From Actinomadura sp. K4S16 (GTDB taxonomy: Bacteria > Actinomycetota > Actinomycetes > Streptosporangiales > Streptosporangiaceae), in NCBI RefSeq assembly GCF_008327685.1, contig NZ_BDDE01000009.1, forward strand, positions 124,001 through 188,000: a DNA stretch of 64,000 nucleotides. The letters are read 5' to 3'. Numbering within the stretch: the stretch's first letter is position 1; every line of letters begins with the position of its first letter. Below the pieces are notes generated by a model, which was given only the letters and a program-made list of their open reading frames with translations, had not been told where the DNA came from and did no database searches. A program made the position numbers and the translations under genes. Of the stretch, positions 41,317-50,348 are shown one piece after another.

Positions 41317-41933
41317 CTCGATTCACCTTCCCGGCCGCCAGGCGCGAGGTAGCGGTCCAGCAGGTCGTGGAGCTGGTCGTCGAGCTCCGCCACCGTGACG
41401 CCGTCGGCCATCGTCGCCGCCGACAACACGAATGACTGCGCGGTGAGCAGCACCGTCCGGGCCATCACACCTGACGGCAGTCCCCGCACGGTTCCACCTC
41501 GGCGGCCCTCGGCAAGCATCGACTCGATCCGGTCGAGCATCACGTCCTGGCTGACGCCGCGCCGGTCGAACAGGTAAGGAACCAGCAACTCGGGATCGAC
41601 CTCCACGATCCGCCTCAGAAGTGGATCGGAACGAAGCCCGGCGGCCACCGCGACCAGGACGTCCACGATCTCCGCACGGGCACCCGGGCGGTCACCGCCG
41701 TCCAGGACGGCGTCCACCACGGCCAGCCACTGTCCGGTCATGACCTCCGCCACCAGCGTCTGGACATCGGGCCAGCGGCGGTAGATCGTCTGCCGTGACG
41801 TCCCCGCCCGGCGTGCGATGTCGGCCATGGTGGTGCGGCGCATCCCGACGGTCAGCAGGCACTCGCGCGCCGCCTCCAGAACCGCTTTGTCACTGACCGG
41901 CCGCCGCGACCGGTTCTGCGACCCCGACCTCAC
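41313..41933 (-). CDS. TetR family transcriptional regulator
   Basis: A 206-residue regulator; GTG 41933 with GGAG 8 nt upstream. The HTH is TTMADIARRAGTSRQTIYRR followed by WPDVQTLV. It is first in a two-gene operon with the GH31 gene and divergent from the ABC importer. So it probably senses a sugar or glycoside and controls both promoters in the 559-bp gap. Confidence 0.87.
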   Translation of the reverse strand: MRSGSQNRSRRPVSDKAVLEAARECLLTVGMRRTTMADIARRAGTSRQTIYRRWPDVQTLVAEVMTGQWLAVVDAVLDGGDRPGARAEIVDVLVAVAAGLRSDPLLRRIVEVDPELLVPYLFDRRGVSQDVMLDRIESMLAEGRRGGTVRGLPSGVMARTVLLTAQSFVLSAATMADGVTVAELDDQLHDLLDRYLAPGGREGESR

Positions 41934-42492
41934 CGGCTCATCTCCGCGAACACGAAGCGGACACTTTCACGTTGATTGTCACACCGTCAAGGATCTGTGG
42001 CCGACGGGCCGGCATCCCCGCGTCCGTCGATGAGGTCGCCCGCTCATCAAGGGGCCGTGCCGGTTCAGCCAACTCCAGCGACCCCTTGCCGACTGTGATG
42101 ACGGCCGCTGCGATCGCCGGCCCGATGGCGCCCCGGCGGGCGCGACTCGCCGGCACCCGGTCGGTGATCCGGTCGCGGGCGAGGATCCCGATGACCGGCC
42201 CGACTGCGGTCACACGGCCCCGGCCGTGCTGAGCGGCGGCGAGCAGGTGGTTCGTGGCGGAGGCGATCGACAAGGTCCGGTGATGACGGTGAGGGGGCCG
42301 ACGTGCCCGGCCAGCGGAGTGACGGCGCCGAAGCCAGCAAGACAGTGCAGGAAAACTGCAACTTTATGCTTGATTGACGGGCTTACCGTACACAAACCCC
42401 CAATCTGCCCGACGCTCCCTTGCCGTCTGAGCGATTGTGTTCTAAAGTGCCGCGCAACCTGCACAATCGAGCACGATCATCTGGAGGCGATC
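41934..42492. other. Intergenic, 559 bp, between divergent tetR-GH31 and ABC importer
   Basis: No convincing gene. Frames on both strands lack family features. It should hold both divergent promoters. The dyad listed at 42346-42360 is the clearest element. Confidence 0.5.
42346..42360. promoter_or_regulatory. Possible operator TGCAG-N5-CTGCA
   Basis: Perfect 5-bp arms around GAAAA, about 130 bp upstream of the binding-protein start, in locally AT-richer DNA. Regulator unknown. Confidence 0.35.
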
Positions 42493-43761
42493 ATGAGGCA
42501 GTCGAGCGGCCGCCGCATCACCGCGCTGTTCACCGGGGTCGTCCTCCTGGCCGGGTCCGGCTCGGGCTGCGGTTCCGGCGGCGAAAGCGCACACAAGATC
42601 ACGTTCTGGCACGGGTACACCGACGCCCAGGCGGCCGCGATCACCAAGCTGGTCGGCGAGTGGAACGCCGCGCACCCCGGCCGGAAGGTGGAGCCGGTCT
42701 TCAGCAACAACGACAACACCCTGCAGAAGACGCTGGCGTCGTTCGTGTCCGGCAAGGCGCCGTCGGTCGCCTACCAGTACGGCTCGTCGATCACCGCGCT
42801 CACCGGCCGCCGGCAGACCCAGGACCTGACGCCGCTGGTCAACGGCAGCCCGGACTTCGCCTGGAACGACTTCTTCCCGGCGGCCCGTCAGGGGGCGACC
42901 GCGTCCGGCAAGATCTACGGGATCCCCGCCCTGGTGGACAACCTCGGCCTCGTCTACAACAAGAAGATGTTCGACGCGGCCGGCGTCGACTACCCCAAGC
43001 CTTCCTGGACCTGGGACGACTTCCGGGAGGCGGCCAGGAAGCTCTCCGGGGGGAACAAGTACGGCTGGGCCTACGTCAACGACGGTACCGAGGACACCGT
43101 GTGGCGGTTCCTGGCCCTGCTGTGGCAGGCGGGCGGCGACCTGCTCGACGCCGGGAACAAGAAGGCCGCGTTCGACTCCCCGGCCGGGCGGCAGGCGATG
43201 CGACTGCTGGCCGACATGGCGGTGACCGACAAGTCCGTGTACCTCGACACCGGCGACCAGCAGTACCTCAACCTGTTCAACTCTGGACGGATCGCCATGC
43301 TCTGGACCGGGCCGTGGGACCTCGGCTCGATCAACGAGGACGTCTCCTACGGCGTCCAGTACCTGCCGGGCAAGGTCACCCACGCCACCATCTCCGGCCC
43401 CGACAACTACATGGTGTTCGACAAGAAGGCCAAGGACGCCGCCTGGCCGTTCCTGAAGTGGCTGACCTCTCCGCAGGTCCACCTGCGGTACGCGGTGCAG
43501 ACGGGAGACCTGCCGCTGCGCGCCTCGGAGCAGCGGCTGCCCGAGTACAAGGCCTACCTGGCGAAGTATCCGGACAACAAGGTCTTCATCGACAACCTCG
43601 AAAAGAACGTCACCAAGTCCCGTCCGAACATCGCCCAGTACCCGCAGATCTCGCAGGTTCTCGGGACGGCCGTCCAGGCGGTGCTGCTGGGCAAGAAGCA
43701 GCCGGAGGCGGCCCTGCGGGACGCGGCAGCCGAGGTCGACCGGATCCTGGCGGGCTCCTGA
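42493..43761 (+). CDS. ABC transporter sugar-binding lipoprotein
   Basis: A 422-residue family 1 solute-binding protein; ATG with GGAGG 5 nt upstream. The signal peptide ends at a Cys in LLAGSGSGC (lipoprotein). Features such as ITFWHGYTDAQAAAITKLV, IPALVDNLGLVYNKKMFDAA and MLWTGPWDLGS are usual for carbohydrate binders. It is divergent from the predicted sulfoquinovosidase, so sulfoquinovose or its glyceride is a candidate ligand; this is inference from position. Confidence 0.9.
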   Translation: MRQSSGRRITALFTGVVLLAGSGSGCGSGGESAHKITFWHGYTDAQAAAITKLVGEWNAAHPGRKVEPVFSNNDNTLQKTLASFVSGKAPSVAYQYGSSITALTGRRQTQDLTPLVNGSPDFAWNDFFPAARQGATASGKIYGIPALVDNLGLVYNKKMFDAAGVDYPKPSWTWDDFREAARKLSGGNKYGWAYVNDGTEDTVWRFLALLWQAGGDLLDAGNKKAAFDSPAGRQAMRLLADMAVTDKSVYLDTGDQQYLNLFNSGRIAMLWTGPWDLGSINEDVSYGVQYLPGKVTHATISGPDNYMVFDKKAKDAAWPFLKWLTSPQVHLRYAVQTGDLPLRASEQRLPEYKAYLAKYPDNKVFIDNLEKNVTKSRPNIAQYPQISQVLGTAVQAVLLGKKQPEAALRDAAAEVDRILAGS

Positions 43762-44696
43762 TGGCGGCCACCACCCTGCCCGCGCACACCGCGCGAGAGG
43801 GACGCCCGCGCCGGGCTCGGCGGCGGCTGGGCGACCACCTGGCCGGCTGGGGGTTCGTCTCCCCGGCGATCCTGCTGATCGGGCTCTTCGGCATGCTGCC
43901 GGTGCTGTGGTCGTTCTGGCTGTCGTTCCAGGACACCGACCTGACCTCGCCGGGGACCTTCGCGGGCGGCGCCAAGTACGCGGAACTGGTGAAGGATCCG
44001 CTGATGTGGCAGGCCGCCAAGCGGTCGGCGGTCTACACCGTGCTGTTCGTGCCGCTGACGATGGCGCTGGCGCTGCCCATCGCGGTGCTGCTCAACCAGC
44101 GGATCCGCGGGATCACGCTGTACCGGATGGCGGTGTTCGTGCCGCTGGTCACCTCCACCGTCGCCACCGGGATCATCTTCAACTGGCTGCTCAACCCGCA
44201 GTTCGGCCCGGTCAACGCCGCGCTCGCCAAGGCCGGGATGCCGAAGCAGGGCTTCTTCCAGAGTCCAGGGGAGGCCCTGTACGCGCTGCTGGCCATGACG
44301 GTGTGGGGGTGGCTGGGCTTCGCGGTCATCATCTACCTCGCCGCGCTGCAGACCGTCCCGAAGGACCTGATGGAGGCGGCGTCGCTGGACGGCTGCGGCC
44401 GGCTGCGCGCGTTCCGGCACGTCGAGCTGCCGCTGCTGGCGCCCGCGTCCGGATTCCTGCTGGTCTGGCTGACGATCAACTCGCTGCAGCTGTTCGACGA
44501 GGTGTACGTCACGACGAAGGGCGGGCCGCTGCGCGCGACCACGGTCGTGGTCTACCACCTGTACAACAAGGCGTTCGTCGACTTCGACGGCGGCTACGCC
44601 GCGGCGGTCGGCTGCGTGCTGTTCCTGGTGATCCTCGCGGTGACCTTGCTGCAGCTCGCGATCAACCGCCGCTTCTCCCTCACTGAGGCCCGATGA
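43761..44696 (+). CDS. ABC sugar transporter permease (MalF-like)
   Basis: A 311-residue permease; the ATG overlaps the previous stop by one base (TGATG). Six or so membrane segments and the EAA loop MEAASLDGCGRLRAFRHVEL. It works with the next permease and an ATPase encoded elsewhere. Confidence 0.92.
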   Translation: MAATTLPAHTAREGRPRRARRRLGDHLAGWGFVSPAILLIGLFGMLPVLWSFWLSFQDTDLTSPGTFAGGAKYAELVKDPLMWQAAKRSAVYTVLFVPLTMALALPIAVLLNQRIRGITLYRMAVFVPLVTSTVATGIIFNWLLNPQFGPVNAALAKAGMPKQGFFQSPGEALYALLAMTVWGWLGFAVIIYLAALQTVPKDLMEAASLDGCGRLRAFRHVELPLLAPASGFLLVWLTINSLQLFDEVYVTTKGGPLRATTVVVYHLYNKAFVDFDGGYAAAVGCVLFLVILAVTLLQLAINRRFSLTEAR

Positions 44697-45568
44697 GCAT
44701 CACGACGATGGATCCCGCGAGGACGGGCGCCGCGACGGCGCGCCCGTCCGCGAAGTCCCGGTCGCGGCGGCCGAGCCCGCTGCACCTGGTCCTGCTGCCG
44801 CTCTCGCTGGTCATGGTGTCGCCGCTGCTGTGGATGGTGCTGCTGTCGATCTCCACCAGGGCCGAGACGCGGCGGTTCCCGCCCGGGCTGCCCTCGGGCG
44901 TGCGGTGGCAGAACTACACGGCGGCGCTGCGGGACGCCCCGCTGGAGCACTGGCTCGGCAACAGCGCGCTGGTGTCGGTCAGCTGCGTGGCCGGCAACCT
45001 GGTCTTCTGCTCGCTGGCCGGGTACGCCTTCGCGCGCATCCGGTTCCTCGGGAGCCGGGCCCTGTTCGTGGCGGTGCTGGCCACGCTGATGGTGCCGTTC
45101 CAGATCGTCATGCTGCCGATGCTGATCATGGTGCGGGCGGTCGGGCTCACCGACACGCTCGGCGCCCTGATCGTGCCCAACCTGGCGACCGCGTTCGGCG
45201 TCTTCCTGCTGCGGCAGTTCTTCACGACGGTGCCGCGGGAACTTGAGGAGGCGGCGCGGATCGACGGAGCGGGACGGCTGCGGATCCTGTTCCAGGTGAT
45301 GCTGCCGCTGATGCGCCCCACCCTCGCGACGCTGGCGGTCCTGACGTTCCTGCAGACGTGGAACGACTTCCTCTGGCCGCTGATCGCGGTGCAGAGTCCC
45401 GAGCACATGACCGTCCAGCTCGGACTGCAGACCTTCCAGGGCGCGCACGCGACGGACTGGCCGCGGCTGATGGCCGGGACGGTGATCAGCCAGTTGCCGG
45501 TCTTCGTGCTGTTCTTCGTGGCCCAGCGCTTCTTCGTCCGGTCGGTGGCGACCGCGGGCCTGAAGTAG
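44693..45568 (+). CDS. ABC sugar transporter permease (MalG-like)
   Basis: A 291-residue permease overlapping its partner by 4 nt (ATGA). The EAA loop is LEEAARIDGAGRLRILFQV. It ends the importer operon and is convergent with the deoR gene 20 bp away. Confidence 0.92.
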   Translation: MSITTMDPARTGAATARPSAKSRSRRPSPLHLVLLPLSLVMVSPLLWMVLLSISTRAETRRFPPGLPSGVRWQNYTAALRDAPLEHWLGNSALVSVSCVAGNLVFCSLAGYAFARIRFLGSRALFVAVLATLMVPFQIVMLPMLIMVRAVGLTDTLGALIVPNLATAFGVFLLRQFFTTVPRELEEAARIDGAGRLRILFQVMLPLMRPTLATLAVLTFLQTWNDFLWPLIAVQSPEHMTVQLGLQTFQGAHATDWPRLMAGTVISQLPVFVLFFVAQRFFVRSVATAGLK

Positions 45569-45590
45569 GAGCCGGAGGTGACCGCGGCTC
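45569..45590. terminator. Short hairpin between convergent operons
   Basis: GAGCCG (45569-45574) and CGGCTC (45585-45590) with a 10-nt loop, in the 20-bp gap between the permease and deoR stops. There is no T-run; it may act in both directions. Confidence 0.35.
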
Positions 45591-46350
45591 AGGCCACGGT
45601 CACCTCGACGCCGGCCGCCTGGATCCGGTCGAGCTCCGCCCGATCGGCCCCGGAGTCAGTGATCAGCATGTCGACCTCCTCGATCGGGGCGATCCGGGAG
45701 AACGCGCGGTGTCCGATCTTGGAACCGTCGGCGAGGACCACGACCCGGCGGGTGGCGCGCATCAGGCAGTGGTCGGTGCGCGCCTCGATCTCGTCGTGGG
45801 TACTGATCCCGGCCTCGGCGTCGATGCCGTCCACGCCGAGGAAGACCAGGTCGAGGCTGATGTCGGCCAGGGTCTTGTCGGCGATCGGCCCGACCAGCTC
45901 GTACGACTCGGGCCGGACGCCGCCGCCGGTGACGACGAGGTCGATGGCGGGCCGCACCGACAGGTCGGCGGCGATGTTGAGGGCGTTGGTCACGACCTTG
46001 AGCGTCCGGCCGGTGGACAGCAGCCGGGCCAGCTCGGTGATGGTGGTGCCGCCGTTGAAGCCGACCGAGTGCACCGAGCCGTCGACGAGCCGCACCGCGG
46101 CCTGCGCGATGCGGCGCTTCTCCTCCTGGGAGCGGCCGCCGCGGTAGCGCATCGGCAGCTCGTAGATCACCTCGGCCGCCATCGCGCCGCCGTGCGTGCG
46201 CTTGAGGAGCTGCTGCTCCTCGAGGAGTTGCAGGTCGCGGCGGATGGAGGCGGGCGATGCCTCCAGCTCGGCCGCCAGGTCGACAACACTCACCGAGCCG
46301 TGCTGGGCGAGCTTGTCCAGGATGAGGGGCAGGCGGTTCTGCTGACGCAT
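45589..46350 (-). CDS. DeoR family sugar-responsive repressor
   Basis: A 253-residue regulator. The N-terminal HTH reads VSVVDLAAELEASPASIRRD then LLKRTHGGA, the DeoR signature. The C-terminal sugar-phosphate sensor has FNGGTTITELARLL, GGGVRPESYELVGP and ADGSKIGHRAF. The ATG at 46350 is 4 bp from a perfect dyad, so it is likely autoregulated. It lies at the end of the operon for the SIS protein, kinases, aldolase and GH4 enzyme and probably responds to a phosphorylated intermediate. The sulfoquinovose regulator YihW/CsqR also belongs to DeoR, but so do many others. Confidence 0.9.
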   Translation of the reverse strand: MRQQNRLPLILDKLAQHGSVSVVDLAAELEASPASIRRDLQLLEEQQLLKRTHGGAMAAEVIYELPMRYRGGRSQEEKRRIAQAAVRLVDGSVHSVGFNGGTTITELARLLSTGRTLKVVTNALNIAADLSVRPAIDLVVTGGGVRPESYELVGPIADKTLADISLDLVFLGVDGIDAEAGISTHDEIEARTDHCLMRATRRVVVLADGSKIGHRAFSRIAPIEEVDMLITDSGADRAELDRIQAAGVEVTVA

Positions 46351-46353
46351 CCG

Positions 46354-46375
46354 ATCATTTTAGAGTAGAAATGAT
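46354..46375. promoter_or_regulatory. DeoR operator ATCATTT-N8-AAATGAT
   Basis: Perfect 7-bp inverted arms (46354-46360 and 46369-46375), AT-rich, directly upstream of the deoR start and after the kinase stop. Confidence 0.7.
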
Positions 46376-46406
46376 GCGCGCAAATAAGTGTTTGACCGGA
46401 AAACGG

Positions 46407-47324
46407 TCACGCCATCTGTGCGAGTGCCTCGGGCAGGGTCGGCTGGCCGGCGGTTCCCCCGGCCGCCCGGGTGGACAGCGCCCCGCACGCCGCGCCGAGC
46501 CGCAGCGCGTGGCGCAGCTCCCCCCGGTCGAGCCAGCCCGCGAGGAAACCGGCGTCGAAGCTGTCCCCCGCCCCGACGGTGTCGACCGGCTCTGCGGCCG
46601 GAGCGTCCACGTGGACGGCCGTGCCGTCCCGCATCGCGACGGCGCCCATCGCGCCCCGCTTGACGACCGGGACGCAGCCGTCGCCCCCCAGCGAGGCGAG
46701 CGCCCCGGCCAGGTCGTCCGCACCGCTCAGCGCGAGCGCCTCCGCCTCGTTCGGCAGCAGGAAGGTGCACTCGGCGACCAGGCCGGGGGCCAGCTCCCAC
46801 AGCCCCGCCGGATCGTCGTTCGTGTCCAGCGAGGTCGTCGCGCCGACCGCGCGGCGCTCCCGCAGCAGCGCCGGCAGCGCCCGCGCGAGCCTCGGCTGCA
46901 GGAAGTAGGACGCCGCGTGCACATGCCGGACCGCGAGGTCCGCGACGTCCGGGACGTGCTCGGGACCGTGCTCGACCAGGCACCCCGGGGCGGTGAGGAT
47001 GGCCCGGTCGCCCCCGGGCCGGTTGAGGCACACGGTCAGCGCGGTCGGCAGCGCCGCGTGCCGGACGACGCAGGAGACGTCGACGCCCGCCGTGCTCAGC
47101 GCGTCCAGAACGAAGTCGCCCGCGGCGTCCCGGCCGACCAGCCCGGCGAAGGCGGTGGCCAGCCCGAGCCGGGCCGCGCCGTGCGCCGCGATCGCCGCGG
47201 ACCCGCCGAGGGCGAGAACGCCGCCCCCGACGAGTGTCTCGGCCTGCCCGTACGGCGGCACCTCAGGCGCGCCGTGCACGAGGACGTCCGGGTTGGCGTC
47301 GCCGATGACCAGCAGGTCGAGCAT
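46407..47324 (-). CDS. PfkB family carbohydrate kinase
   Basis: A 305-residue ribokinase-like enzyme; ATG with GGAGG 5 nt upstream. It begins LDLLVIGDANPDVLVHG and has the ATP/catalytic motif DTVGAGDSFDAGFLAG with the base Asp, plus LLPNEAEAL. It phosphorylates a sugar or nucleoside; substrate unknown. It overlaps the GH4 gene by one base (TGATG), so it is co-translated in the sugar operon. Confidence 0.87.
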   Translation of the reverse strand: MLDLLVIGDANPDVLVHGAPEVPPYGQAETLVGGGVLALGGSAAIAAHGAARLGLATAFAGLVGRDAAGDFVLDALSTAGVDVSCVVRHAALPTALTVCLNRPGGDRAILTAPGCLVEHGPEHVPDVADLAVRHVHAASYFLQPRLARALPALLRERRAVGATTSLDTNDDPAGLWELAPGLVAECTFLLPNEAEALALSGADDLAGALASLGGDGCVPVVKRGAMGAVAMRDGTAVHVDAPAAEPVDTVGAGDSFDAGFLAGWLDRGELRHALRLGAACGALSTRAAGGTAGQPTLPEALAQMA

Positions 47325-48628
47325 CACGTCCTCCGCAGCGGGGCGGGCAGCGCGTCGCCGTGCGCGTCGGTGAGCGCGTCGCACAGCTCCCCGATGCGCT
47401 CGACGGGCAGCGCCGCGGCGGTCGCCGGGTCGCACATGGCGGCGTGCCGGACGTGCGCCGGGTCGCCCTCGACGGCGGCGGCGACGGTCAGTTCCACCAC
47501 GTTGAGGAAGCTGCGGTTCAACGCCGCCAGCTGCGGGGGCAGCGCGCCGACGTGGTGGGGGTGGACGCCCATCCGGTCCACCGTAGCGGGGACCTCGACG
47601 GCCGCGCCCGCGGGCAGGTTGGTGATCAGGCCGGTGTTGGCGGTGGTGACCTGGATCGTCCGGCGCTCGCCGGTGGCGAGGCTGTGGATCACCTGCGGCG
47701 CGTACTCGACGGCGTCCTCGTCCTCGCGCGGCGCCGGGCGCTCACCGCGGGCCAGGCAGTCGCGGACCCGGGCGTACTCGGCCAGGTTCCCCGCGCTGAT
47801 CCGGACGTACTCGCCGACCGGGATGCGCAGCCGCTCTATCTCGGCGTCGTCGCGCAGGTACCACGGGACGTACTCGGACGAGTGCTCGCTCGTCTCGGTC
47901 GGGTAGCGGCCGAGCCGCCGGTACATGTCGACGCGCACCCGCCTGGCGAGTCCGGGGTCGGCGGCGATCGCGGCGTCCAGCGCCGGGTACAGGTCCCGGC
48001 CCCGGTGCCGCCATTCCAGCACCCACGCCTGGTGGTTGACGCCCGCCGAGCGGAAGTCGACCTCCTCGAACGGCACCCCGACAAGCTCGGACAGGTCGCG
48101 GACCGTCCAGTACACGGAGTGGCACAGGCCGGCCGCCCTGACCTTCGGCGCGACGGCTGCGAGGTACTGCAGGTTCATCGCCATCGGGTTGGCGTAGTTG
48201 AGCAGCCAGGCGTCCGGGCAGACCGCGAGGATGTCGGCGGCCAGCCCGTCCAGCAGCGGGAAGGTGCGCAGCGCCCGGAAGATCCCACCGACGCCGAGAG
48301 TGTCGCCGATGGTCTGCCGGACGCCGAATCCGGCCGCGACCTCGAAGTCCTTCACCGTCGCGGCGTGCCCGCCGACCGCGACCATGTTGACGACGACGTC
48401 GGCGCCGTCCAGCGCGCGGCGGCGGTCCAGGGACGCGGTGATGGCGGGCGCGGCGCCGTGCTCCTCGGCGGTCAGCCTCGCCAGCCCCTCCGCCACCGCC
48501 AGCCGCTCGGGGTCGATGTCGTGCAGGGCGAGCCGGACGCCGCCGAGCTCCGGGAAGGACAGGATGTCGCGCAGCAGCTGCCGGGTGAACTCCACCGAGC
48601 CCGCGCCGACGAAGGCGATGTTCAGCAT
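47324..48628 (-). CDS. GH4 family NAD+-dependent glycosidase (alpha-galactosidase-like)
   Basis: A 434-residue enzyme. The NAD-binding start is LNIAFVGAGSVEFTRQLL. CHSV at the metal-binding Cys (GLCHSVYWTV) is the motif recalled for MelA-type alpha-galactosidases; phospho-alpha-glucosidases have CN(V/I)P. AGVNHQAWVLEW supplies the metal-binding His. GH4 enzymes work by transient oxidation with NAD+ and Mn2+. It is cytoplasmic, so it would cleave imported disaccharides or glycosides. It overlaps the aldolase gene by 7 nt. A sulfosugar substrate cannot be excluded. Confidence 0.83.
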   Translation of the reverse strand: MLNIAFVGAGSVEFTRQLLRDILSFPELGGVRLALHDIDPERLAVAEGLARLTAEEHGAAPAITASLDRRRALDGADVVVNMVAVGGHAATVKDFEVAAGFGVRQTIGDTLGVGGIFRALRTFPLLDGLAADILAVCPDAWLLNYANPMAMNLQYLAAVAPKVRAAGLCHSVYWTVRDLSELVGVPFEEVDFRSAGVNHQAWVLEWRHRGRDLYPALDAAIAADPGLARRVRVDMYRRLGRYPTETSEHSSEYVPWYLRDDAEIERLRIPVGEYVRISAGNLAEYARVRDCLARGERPAPREDEDAVEYAPQVIHSLATGERRTIQVTTANTGLITNLPAGAAVEVPATVDRMGVHPHHVGALPPQLAALNRSFLNVVELTVAAAVEGDPAHVRHAAMCDPATAAALPVERIGELCDALTDAHGDALPAPLRRT

Positions 48629-49470
48629 GCAGGGTGTCCAATGCTCTCGGAAGGACGGGACGAGACGACCTCCAGCAGGTGCGCCGCCTGGTCCCGCATG
48701 GCGTCGCGGGCGGGCGCGAGGTACCGGCGCGGGTCGACCTGCCCGTCCAGGGACGCGCGCACCGCCCCGGTGAACGCGATGTTGAGCGCCGTACCGATGT
48801 TGATCTTCAACATGCCGTGCCGCACCGCGCGGCGCAGCTCGTCGTCCCCGACCCCCGACGAGCCGTGCAGCACCAGCGGCACCGGCACGGCGTCGCGCAG
48901 CCGGGCGATCAGGTCGTGGTCGAGGACGGCGGTGCGCTCCGTCATGGCGTGCGAGCTGCCGACCGCGACCGCGAGGGCGTCCACACCGGTGGCGGCGGCG
49001 AACGCGGCGGCCTCGCCGGGATCGGTCCGGACGCCCGGCGCGTGCGCGCCGTCCTTGCCGCCGACCTCGCCGAGCTCGGCCTCCACCCACAGGCCCCGCT
49101 CGTGGGCCCAGGCGACGGCGGCGACGGTGCGCGCGACGTTCTCGCCGTAGTCGTGCTCGGACCCGTCGTACATCACCGATCCGAAGCCGTGGTCGGCGGC
49201 CTGCCGGAGCAGGTCGTCATCGGTCACGTGGTCGAGGTGCAGCGCCACCCTGGCGGTGGAGCCCTCGGCCACGGCTGCCGTGCCGGCCGCGATCGGGCCG
49301 AGTCGGCCGCCGTGGAACCGCACCGCGTTCTGGCTGATCTGGCAGATGACCGGCCGTCCGGTCCGCTCGGCCGCCGCGACGATCGCCTCGGCGTGCTCCA
49401 GCGTGATCACGTTGAACGCGGCGACGCCGCGGCCGGGCCCCACGAGCTCGGCCGTCCTCACCAGGGGCAT
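48622..49470 (-). CDS. Class II (zinc) ketose-bisphosphate aldolase
   Basis: A 282-residue enzyme of the FbaA/GatY/KbaY family: GVAAFNVITLEHAEAIV, zinc-binding HLDH, EAELGEVGGKD, VGSSHAM in place of the usual GTSHG, LHGSSGV and INIGTALN. It splits a ketose phosphate into dihydroxyacetone phosphate and an aldehyde. In tagatose pathways the substrate is tagatose bisphosphate; in sulfo-glycolysis it is 6-deoxy-6-sulfofructose 1-phosphate. The unusual GSSH loop near the phosphate site could mean a different substrate. Confidence 0.85.
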   Translation of the reverse strand: MPLVRTAELVGPGRGVAAFNVITLEHAEAIVAAAERTGRPVICQISQNAVRFHGGRLGPIAAGTAAVAEGSTARVALHLDHVTDDDLLRQAADHGFGSVMYDGSEHDYGENVARTVAAVAWAHERGLWVEAELGEVGGKDGAHAPGVRTDPGEAAAFAAATGVDALAVAVGSSHAMTERTAVLDHDLIARLRDAVPVPLVLHGSSGVGDDELRRAVRHGMLKINIGTALNIAFTGAVRASLDGQVDPRRYLAPARDAMRDQAAHLLEVVSSRPSESIGHPAC

Positions 49471-50348
49471 GGTGTCTCCCTAACCTTCGGGGCCCGGCGC
49501 TGCCGCCGGAGAACGTCGGGGTCGAACTCGCCGGCGGCGGGCGCCGCGACCGCGGCGGCCGCCAGGGCGACGGCCTCGCCGAGCGCTCGCGGCCAGGGCA
49601 GCCGCTCGCGCAGGGCCACGGCCAGCGCCGCCGCGGCCGCGTCCCCCGCGCCGGTCGGGTTCCCGGCGACGATTTGGGACGGGACCGCCTCGAAGCAGCC
49701 CTCGGGCGTGACGGCGATCATCCCGTCGGCGCCGCGCGACACGACGAGCGAGCCGGCGGGCGAGCCGTCCGCCGGAAGACGGTCCAGGTCCGCCGCCGCC
49801 ATCTCGGCGGCATTTGGCTTGAGCACGTCCGGACCGGCCGCTGCGGCGGCGCGCAGCGCGGCGCCGCCCGCGTCGACCAGCACCCGAGCCCCCGCCGCCC
49901 GCGCCAGGCGGGTCAGGACGGCGTAGGCGTCCTCCGGCACGCCCGGCGGAAGGCTCCCGGACATCACCACCACCGCGGCCTCGGCGGCCTGCGCGCCGAA
50001 CGACTCCTGAAAGGCCGTCCACTCGTCCGGGTGGACTTCGGGGCCGGGCTCGTTGAAGACGGTGGCGTCGGTGTCCACGACGGTGACGGTCCGGCGCGTC
50101 TCCCCGGAGATCGCGACGAAGTCGTGCGGGACGTCCAGCGCGGCCTCCACCATGGCGCCGGTGGCGCCGCCCGCCAGGCCCGTCGCCATGGTCCGCTCGC
50201 CCAGGGCGTGCAGGACGCGGGCGACGTTCAGCCCCTTGCCGCCCGGACGCTGCAACGTCGCGCCGACGCGGTGGGACCCGTGCCGCGTCAGCCGGGGGAC
50301 CCGGTAGGTCACGTCCCACGCCGGGTTCAGGGTGACCGTGAGGATCAT
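49458..50348 (-). CDS. PfkB family hexose kinase (LacC/FruK type)
   Basis: A 296-residue kinase starting MILTVTLNPAWDVTYRVPRL, the usual opening of 1-phosphofructokinase/tagatose-6-phosphate kinases, then RPGGKGLNVARVLHALGE and the catalytic AGNPTGAGDAAAAAL. It should make the ketose phosphate used by the aldolase whose gene it overlaps by 13 nt. It is the second PfkB kinase of the operon and the better candidate for the aldolase substrate. Confidence 0.87.
   Translation of the reverse strand: MILTVTLNPAWDVTYRVPRLTRHGSHRVGATLQRPGGKGLNVARVLHALGERTMATGLAGGATGAMVEAALDVPHDFVAISGETRRTVTVVDTDATVFNEPGPEVHPDEWTAFQESFGAQAAEAAVVVMSGSLPPGVPEDAYAVLTRLARAAGARVLVDAGGAALRAAAAAGPDVLKPNAAEMAAADLDRLPADGSPAGSLVVSRGADGMIAVTPEGCFEAVPSQIVAGNPTGAGDAAAAALAVALRERLPWPRALGEAVALAAAAVAAPAAGEFDPDVLRRQRRAPKVRETPCPW

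Noticed and set aside
41938..42273. Minus frame of 111 codons in the divergent promoter region
   Set aside because: No ribosome site, no recognisable family, and it would fill the only space for two promoters.
42420..43760. Extension of the permease frame leftwards, giving a 758-codon frame
   Set aside because: The upstream part overlaps the binding-protein gene in another frame and is low complexity. The permease starts at ATG 43761, overlapping the previous stop.
48629..49090. Extension of the GH4 gene to 49090
   Set aside because: The added N-terminus is an Arg/Gly-rich shadow of the aldolase gene. The NAD-binding start LNIAFVGAG is at 48628.
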